The notes under the pieces were generated by a model. That model searched no databases. It saw only the letters and a program-made list of their open reading frames with translations, and was not told the DNA's origin. From positions 248,001-312,000 of the forward strand of contig JAMSLZ010000020.1 in NCBI GenBank assembly GCA_026027325.1: a DNA stretch of 64,000 bases, given 5' to 3'. Of the stretch, positions 57,401-64,000 are shown in pieces. Every line of letters begins with the position of its first letter. Within the stretch, counting starts at the first letter, position 1. Made by a program: the position numbers and the translations under genes. The DNA comes from Actinomucor elegans. Lineage: Eukaryota; Mucoromycota; Mucoromycetes; Mucorales; Mucoraceae.

Positions 57401-58606
57401 GCTCAAGTTCAGTTGGATAGCATTGCTGTAAATGGTGATGCCGTCGCTGCTCTTTACAACGAAGAATTGGGTGCTGTTGTGCAAATCAAGTCTGCTCGTT
57501 TTGATGAGTTTGTCAACCTGATGCAGGCTGCTGGCGTACCTGCTTCTGCCTTGCACAAGATTGGTACTGTCACTGAACACGATACCAAAGATACTATCGC
57601 TTTCCATTTGGGTGGTGAATCTATTTACAGCGCTTCTCGTATTGATCTTTATCGTGCTTGGTCTAAGACTTCTTACTTGATGCAATCTGCTCGTGACAAT
57701 GCTGTTTGTGCTCAACAAGAATATGATAATGTGCTTGACGCTGCTGATCCTGGTCTTCAATATCAATTGACTTTTGATCCTGCCGAAGAATTCAACGTAG
57801 TTGCAAAGGCTGATCGCCCCAAGGTGGCTATCTTGCGTGATCAAGGTGTGAATGGTCAAATCGAAATGGCTTTCAGTTTCCATTTGGCTGGTTTTGAAGC
57901 TGTAGATGTCCATATGACTGATATTATCTCTGGTAAGGTCAGCTTGAAGGGCTTCGTTGGTATTGCCGCCTGTGGTGGTTTCTCCTATGGTGATGTCCTT
58001 GGCGCTGGCTCTGGTTGGGCTCGTTCCATCTTGTTGAATACACGCGCTCGTTCTGAATTTGCTGACTTCTTTGCTCGCGAAAATACTTTCTCGTTGGGTG
58101 TCTGTAACGGTTGTCAATTCTTGAGCCAATTGGCTGAGCTTGTGCCTGGTGCTGAGAGCTGGCCTCGTTTTGCTCGTAATGAATCTGAACAGTTTGAAGG
58201 CCGTACTACTTTGGTCAAAATCAGTAATGCCACCAATTCCATCTTTTTGAAAGATATGCAAGGATCTATTCTGCCTATTGCTGTGGCTCATGGCGAGGGC
58301 AAGGCTACTTTCAAGTCTGATGCCGAATCTCAGCAGTTCCAAGCTCAAGGATTGGGTGCTTATCACTATGTAGATAACTATGGCAAGGTCACTCAACAGT
58401 ATCCTTTCAATCCTAATGGATCTCCTCAAGGTATTGCTGCTGCTACTTCTCCTGATGGTCGTGTTTTGATCATGATGCCTCATCCTGAACGTGTTATTTT
58501 GAAGGAAAGCAACTCTTGGTACCCTGCTGAACAAAACTGGGGTCAAGCAGGCCCTTGGTTGAAAATGTTCCGTAATGCCCGTCAATGGGTCGGCGATAAC
58601 TATTAA
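54461..58606 (+). CDS. ADE6: phosphoribosylformylglycinamidine synthase (FGAM synthase, 1358 aa)
   Basis: Two exons (54461-55447, 55517-58606) code for the large, single-chain eukaryotic enzyme of purine synthesis step 4, converting FGAR, glutamine and ATP to FGAM in the cytosol. Early in exon 2 the synthetase block [20 protein letters not shown] is followed by [20 protein letters not shown]. Later come [19 protein letters not shown] and [19 protein letters not shown]. The C-terminal glutaminase has its nucleophile in [10 protein letters not shown] (about Cys1192) and the His/Glu pair in MMPHPERV (about His1318, Glu1320). Length fits the family. Codon use is strongly biased, suggesting high expression. 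The only intron sits inside the KVETHNHP motif. Confidence 0.97.
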
Positions 58607-58746
58607 ACTATTCATTATTCTCATTATTACACATTGTATTCACTATAATAATAATCCATCTTCTGTCTCAAATAAAACGCAGCTATATAACCCCCGCATA
58701 TATAAATAAAACAATAGTTGTTTCGCTAGCTCTTTTTCCATTAAAC

Positions 58747-60554
58747 ATGTTTCGATTAAGCACAAGTTCCATTGGCAAACAATTGCAAACAAATCAACGC
58801 TTTATTACTAAGCGTCTATTTACCAACACTCAAGGATATGACGCCCTTGTTCTTGGAGCTTACACTGGAACAGAAAACGGCTCGATTCGTTTGACAGCTC
58901 AAAAAGACATTTCACAAAAGACCAGACAGTTAATTGAAGATCAATTGCAACTCTCAAATTTCAGAAAGGCCGGTGATGTTCGTACTCTGTATAATGTTGG
59001 CGGTATAAAGCAAGTTGCTGTCGTTTCGCTTGGTCCTCAAGACAATGTCAAAGACAATGAACAAGAAGCAGCTCGACGTGCAGTAAAGTATTTCTCGACG
59101 TTCATAGTAATAGTAATAGTAAAGCTGATATCCTTTAGACTGCGCTTGGCTTGCACACTTTAAAGCCTCAAGGTGCTAAAAACATTGGTATTGATGTATC
59201 AATTAGTGCTCAGGGCGCTGGTGAAGGATCTGTCTTATCACAATTTTCTTTTGATAAGCTCAAGTCGAAAAAGAAAGAAGAAGATGTTTTAGTAGGACCT
59301 TTTTCAGAGTCAACACAAACCGAAGGCAGTTGGGAAAGTGGACAAATCTACGGCGCTTCTCAAAATGTCGCTCGTATGTTAATGACTTCACCAGCTAATT
59401 TAATGACACCCAAGCTGTTTGCTGAAGAAGTAGCCTATTTGTTGGCTGGCTTGGAAAACGTAGAAGTGATTGTCAGGGACGAGGAATGGGCTGCAAGACA
59501 AAACATGAACGCATTTTTGTCTGTATCAAAAGGAAGGTAAAGAAAGCAACCAAGTCCAAAAAAAAAGAGCTATCGATATATAACCCTCATGAATATAGCG
59601 CTGAGCCTTTGAGATTCTTGGAAATTCATTATAAGGGTGGCAAAGAAGGTGACAAACCACATGGTCTCGTTGGAAAAGGTGTTACTTTTGACGCGTAAAG
59701 TATTTATGGCTCAATAACAAAAATTACAAGTTATCTCATCTTTATTTGATGTAGCGGAGGTATCTCTTTAAAGCCTTCTAATGGTATGGCCTTGATGAAA
59801 GGAGATATGGGCGGTGCGGCTACTGTAGCAGGTGCGCTTTATGGTATCTGTAAATTGCAGCTACCTATCAACGTAATTGCAGTAACTCCACTTTGTGAAA
59901 ACATGCCTTCGGGTACAGCTACCAAGCCAGGCGACGTCATTAAAGCCATGAATGGTAAATCCATTGAAGTTTTGGATACTGACGCTGAAGGAAGATTAAT
60001 CTTGGTATATATCATATATGTGTTATCATATCATAACTGACCTAAATGTTATTAGGCTGATGCTTTATACTATATTAGTTCCAAATATTCACCTCAAAGC
60101 TTGATTGATTTGGCTACTTTAACTGGAGCTATGGACGTAGCTCTTGGTGATGTATTTGCTGGTGTATTCACTAATTCAGATACACTTTGGCACAATTTGG
60201 ATAAAGCAGGCAAAAAGACAACAGATCCTTTCTGGAGAATGCCTTTGAATGATGGATATCTTAAAGAAATGCAAGAATCCGCAGTTGCTGATTTGAATAA
60301 CCTTGGCAAAGGTCGATCTGGTGGAGCTTGTTCAGCAGCTTCATTTTTGAAAGAGTTTGTTAGTGATGATATTGCTTGGGCTCATATTGATATTGCAGGT
60401 GTTATGGATAGCCAAAGTACAGATGGATACCATATTAAAGGAATGAGTGGTAAAGTATCATTATGATCTTGTTTTTCCTTTAGTAATTAATTACTCTTTT
60501 ATAGGACGTCCTACCAGATCATTGATCGAGTATATTCATGGTCTTTCAAAATAG
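58747..60554 (+). CDS. M17 leucyl aminopeptidase, probably mitochondrial (507 aa)
   Basis: Six exons: 58747-59082, 59139-59536, 59599-59694, 59755-60004, 60056-60449 and 60505-60554. The catalytic half carries [29 protein letters not shown] and [18 protein letters not shown], the metal-binding and active-site blocks of M17 leucyl aminopeptidases, which remove N-terminal residues from peptides as two-metal hexamers. Where many relatives read FDSGG, this reads FDAGG; the metal-binding Asp is kept. The first about 27 residues are basic, Ser/Thr-rich and lack acids ([19 protein letters not shown]), a typical mitochondrial presequence. The gene starts 140 bp after the FGAM synthase stop, same strand. 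Confidence 0.93.
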
Positions 60555-61900
60555 TTAATTTTAACATTATACAATAATAAAAGCAACTTAGAAAAGCCTT
60601 ACGGTTTATCCTTCTACAAATTTACTCTGATAGGAATCTTCGCTTTATATCCAAGAGATAAATAGAACAAAACGTATCATTTTAATAAATAACCATTTGT
60701 GACATTACAGCTAGAAATGACGAAGCTAAACAGCTCCAAATGTACAAGTTCTTTTGAAAACGAGTTTGAAAAATTGAGCCATCCACTGGCGCTTATTTTT
60801 TGCTTACAATGTTTTACCAGTATAAAATGCAGAGCATATTCAATTATTATTTTTTGGCTAGGAAGATAATCAACACAGTTAATAATTTGTTTGGCAGTAG
60901 TAGTAGCGGTAGCTCCATTCAATAAGACCATTGTTAAAATGCCAACAGCAGTAGTAACTAGAATCAAGTTCACTGCTTAGCTAAGTAATAATATAAAGAA
61001 GTAAAATTAACATTCAAGGAAGCTACTATCAACAAATACGGATTCTATGTTACATATGCTTTTATAAAAATATACATGCTTATGTTATCATTGTCGATGG
61101 GTGTTCCTTTCAAGGCTTGATATTGATCAAGGGAACGCTTATATCCATTCTACTTGCATGGCATGAATGAGAAAATATTATTTCGAATGCATGTATGATT
61201 TGATCGATTTATGCTAGTGCTACTCTTTGCTTATGCTATTTACTAGCATCATATACCAAGATCACGAAGATATGGCTGTTTTATAACATTCGGCGTTGAA
61301 GCATAAAATTGACCCTATAGATATGCAGTAATACAACTGTTGAGTTGTGTTTATACCGCTTTTGATACGAGTGTCTTTGTCATATCTATTAGATAAATAT
61401 ACATTAGGACAAAGGTAGAAATGATGTTAAATTAGGCTGTAAGTAACGTCGTATGTACAATACCGCATTATCAATTAGTGTACTCGCTCAGGCAATATAA
61501 ACAAAAGGTAATTAGCAATTTAATGGCAGCTGCTGGAGAGTATTTTTCAGATTAAGCATATTTGTTTCTCTTTTGATCTATATAGACTCTTGGATACCTA
61601 TCTACATCATGCATATATCTTCAAGTAAGATTTACAAGAGTTTGATCCAGGCTATACCGTCTATTGAGTAAAGCATAGACATGAAGCAGGTTCATGATTT
61701 GAGTAGATGGTATCGACTTGTTCAAATTTATTGCATTGTCCGCTACAAATTGCGGGTTTCTTTTTGCCTTAAAAGGCTTATTAACTGTATTACCATTTGC
61801 GACTAATTACTATGCATGTAAGATAATAGTTTTTCTGATAAAAACCTAGTCATTCTCTTATAAAGCCTTTTATTTTTGTTTTCATCTTATTCTTGCGCAA
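60555..61900. other. 1.3-kb intergenic region
   Basis: A 98-codon minus frame at 60677-60973 begins with a hydrophobic segment (LILVTTAVGILTMVLLNGAT) and could be a small membrane protein, but I see no family. The rest shows no gene. Confidence 0.4.
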
Positions 61901-62935
61901 ATGCTTTCAGAAACCAAGGAGTATCAATTACTGCCCAAATACACAAATGAAAAGGCTGTGTACGATGAAGAATTCGTTCTTAGTGACGCATCTTCTTCTT
62001 CCACAGATGATGAGGTTCCAGAACAACGAATCCCACATCGAGCACTGCTAAAAGGCGCTAAAGAGCATGTTGAAGAACACTTTGATCGTCCTGAACTTGT
62101 ACGTGATTGTATTCTAGGACTTTCTGATGGTTTGACTGTACCTTTTGCTTTGGCAGCTGGCCTCTCAAGTTTAGGTGATAGTCGAATCGTAATATATGGC
62201 GGTGTAGCAGGTAGATTAGGTATATAAATAATCTTCAGGTTTATATACTTATATAGACATGGTAGAACTTGTGTCTGGTGCTATATCAATGGGGTTGGGT
62301 GGGTATTTAGCAGCGAAATCCGAAGCGGACCACTACCGCACGGAGCGCGAAAGAGAAGGTATTACAGCAAACTTTGTTTCAAAACCATATCACTAAACTT
62401 AGCATTCAATTTAGCACGTGAAGTAGAACTGTATCCCAAAGAAGAAGAAGAAGAAATTATTGAGCTTTTTGAACCGTATGGGCTGGACCGAGAATCCATG
62501 GAGCCAATGATGATGCGCTTTAGACAGAACTCGGAAAAGTTTGTTGACTTTATGATGCGTTTCGAATTGAATTTGGAGTTGCCTGACCCTAACCGTAGCT
62601 GGGTAGGTAGGATTTATACGCAAATGCAATCATTTTCTTAATCAAATTGATAGATCTCTGCGCTAACAATTGGCTTATCTTATTTGATCGGCGGATTGAT
62701 TCCTCTTTTGCCCTATTTTTTTGTCAACGATACATTTAATGCCCTATATATATCCTGTTTTGTGACCTCGTTTACATTATTTTGCTTTGGTTATCTCAAA
62801 AGCATCTATCTGAGACCTAAACAAGCCCTTGTTGGAGCAATCCAAACTTTGGCGATCGGTGCAGTTGCTGCTGCGTTTAGCTATGGTATTGTGGCATTTG
62901 CCAATAGTAGCAATGCTTTAGCTAAAGAGGCCTAA
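61901..62935 (+). CDS. CCC1: Ccc1/VIT1-family vacuolar iron/manganese transporter (293 aa)
   Basis: Four exons (61901-62210, 62257-62358, 62415-62602, 62654-62935). The family blocks are RDCILGLSDGLTVPFALAAG in the first helix, VELVSGAISMGLGGYLAAKS in the second, and an acidic cytosolic loop (EVELYPKEEEEEIIELFEPY) that binds metal in relatives. Helices 3-5 follow (IGLSYLIGGLIPLLPYFFV and FVTSFTLFCFGYLKS onward). These proteins move cytosolic Fe2+ or Mn2+ into the vacuole in exchange for protons, protecting against iron excess. The N-terminus (about 60 residues) is acidic and Ser-rich. All junctions preserve frame and length is normal. Confidence 0.94.
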
Positions 62936-63296
62936 GAACCCTGTTATTTATATCCATCTTGTTTCAATATCCGTACCTGTATTATATTATAAACCATTGA
63001 TTTGATTTATGACATATTGATTTCTTTAAGAGCTAATAAAAAAAAAAGAAGAGAATATTTTTGGCCCTTTTTTTTTTTTTTTTACAATAAAAACTAGTTT
63101 GTAGTAAGTAGATTTATCCTCGGTGCTATTGAGCGAGAAAAAAAAAAGTCTTGGCAGCAAACTAAAACTTGCTGGCTGATTTCGCGGGGGTCTAATAAGC
63201 TTCTTTGGTGTAACTTGCTCGAGGCTATATAAACTTAAACACTCCCGCCTTTCTATCATCCCTTTCAATTTTCTATTCGGTCAATCTCAAACATTC
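62936..63296. other. intergenic region
   Basis: 3' flank of the transporter and promoter of the metalloprotease-like gene, with a T run at about 63068-63083 and a possible TATA box (CTATATAA) near 63224. No gene seen. Confidence 0.5.
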
Positions 63297-64000
63297 ATGA
63301 CATTTGCACCTTTTTGCAAATCTTTATTACTCTATTTCTTGCTATTTGCTTGTACCGTTCAAGCCTCTATTGATCTATACTGTGTAAAACATAGATCGGA
63401 CCATGTACATCGCAATTCATTAGATACATGTTCGACTTCAAGACATCGTCCCGTCTCAGCAGCAGCTCTAGCTGATAGTACAGCCATCAAAACAGCAAAA
63501 AACGAACTTTCATTTGACCTGATATGCATAGCCAAAGATGCTGAATGTGCAGCTGTCAAAGCAACAATAGCCATAGCGACCGAGATTATTTCCGCTGTGT
63601 TTCAATTTGAAATGCCCTTAACAATCAACGCATCTTATGTCAGTTTTTGTCAGGAATACAGCGATTGTCATCCTGATAGTAAAATGGCTTCGATCGGTCA
63701 AGCATATCCTTCTATTTCTTATATTATGGTGGACCAAACTGATAATATGACGAGAATGTATCCTCAACCGCTATTGAAACAATATACAAAGCTAAAAGTC
63801 AAACCAAACTGGTTATACTATGATATAAATGCACAGTTTAATAATGAGATCAACTGGTATTTTGCAGTAAGTAGTTTGCTTATTTCTTGAACTATAGCTA
63901 ATATTTACTAGAGTGACCCAAGTCCAATACAGGATGGACAAACTGATTTTTTGAGAAACGTTCTACATGAACTAATACATGGCCTTGGATTTATGACCGC
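63297..64000 (+). CDS. secreted zinc metalloprotease-like protein, 3' end beyond the window
   Basis: Exon 1 is 63297-63866; a 45-nt intron (GTAAGT...TAG) leads to exon 2 from 63912, which runs off the window. The first about 23 residues (MTFAPFCKSLLLYFLLFACT) look like a signal peptide. Exon 2 gives TDFLRNVLHELIHGLGFMT, which contains HExxHG, the zinc-binding helix of zincin/metzincin-type peptidases. Between them lies a Cys-containing ectodomain (CQEYSDCHP) with possible N-glycosylation sites (NAS, NMT). Secretion and peptidase activity are inferred; the third zinc ligand should lie past the window edge. I cannot name the family more closely. Confidence 0.7.

Noticed and set aside
60677..60973. 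98-codon minus-strand frame with hydrophobic start
   Set aside because: Could be a small membrane protein, but there is no family match, and the second half looks like non-coding AT-rich DNA.

Overview
This window is a piece of a fungal nuclear genome. The AT-rich intergenic DNA, the many 45-70 nt GT-AG introns and the gene set all point to an early-diverging filamentous fungus, most likely Mucoromycota (Mucorales-like). The genes supporting this are a Dicer, an Atg29, a Pho80-type cyclin, GATA and Con7-type factors and a Ccc1/VIT1 transporter. The species cannot be named from the sequence alone.

Layout. Positions 1-3970 hold no gene but contain a 951-bp near-perfect palindrome with A50/T51 runs in its arms, plus decayed copies of a short dispersed repeat. 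A complete, apparently very young Ty3/Gypsy chromovirus lies at 3971-9978: identical 302-bp LTRs, 5-bp target duplication, one 1703-codon gag-pol ORF. A tRNA-Gln(CUG) gene follows at 10378-10450. Directly beside it is a complete CACTA-type DNA transposon (about 10514-17454) with a spliced, intact 951-aa tnp2-like transposase, a convergent four-exon companion gene, and a possible third, heavily spliced gene on the minus strand. From 18117 onward the window is ordinary gene-bearing DNA: proteasome alpha subunit, Pam18, PA2G4/EBP1, Atg29, OHCU decarboxylase, a divergent septin, a Pho80-type cyclin, Rav2/Rogdi, a bZIP factor with a spliced membrane segment, peroxisomal thiolase, two small unrecognised genes, a two-finger GATA factor, an unknown coiled-coil protein, a Con7-like factor, Dicer, FGAM synthase, a leucyl aminopeptidase, a Ccc1/VIT1-type transporter, and a metalloprotease-like gene cut by the right edge.

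Most genes were resolved by joining exons by hand. The exon coordinates given keep the reading frame across every junction except in the candidate gene at 11186-11963. Several genes would be missed by an ORF scan: Rav2 with ten exons, Pam18 and the proteasome gene (both with a first exon of only the start codon), and the 131-aa and 139-aa unknowns. The Dicer gene appears to use two GC-AG introns, one of them splitting the RNase IIIa catalytic signature.

The genes form no operon-like unit. Shared themes are small-RNA silencing (Dicer) beside young transposons and a long inverted repeat that could serve as a dsRNA source, peroxisomal metabolism (PTS2 thiolase; OHCU decarboxylase ending in SKI), purine synthesis and urate breakdown, and autophagy/vacuole functions (Atg29, Rav2, Ccc1). 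Gene-poor stretches share a degraded repeat of about 150-170 bp with the core TGCGACATT.
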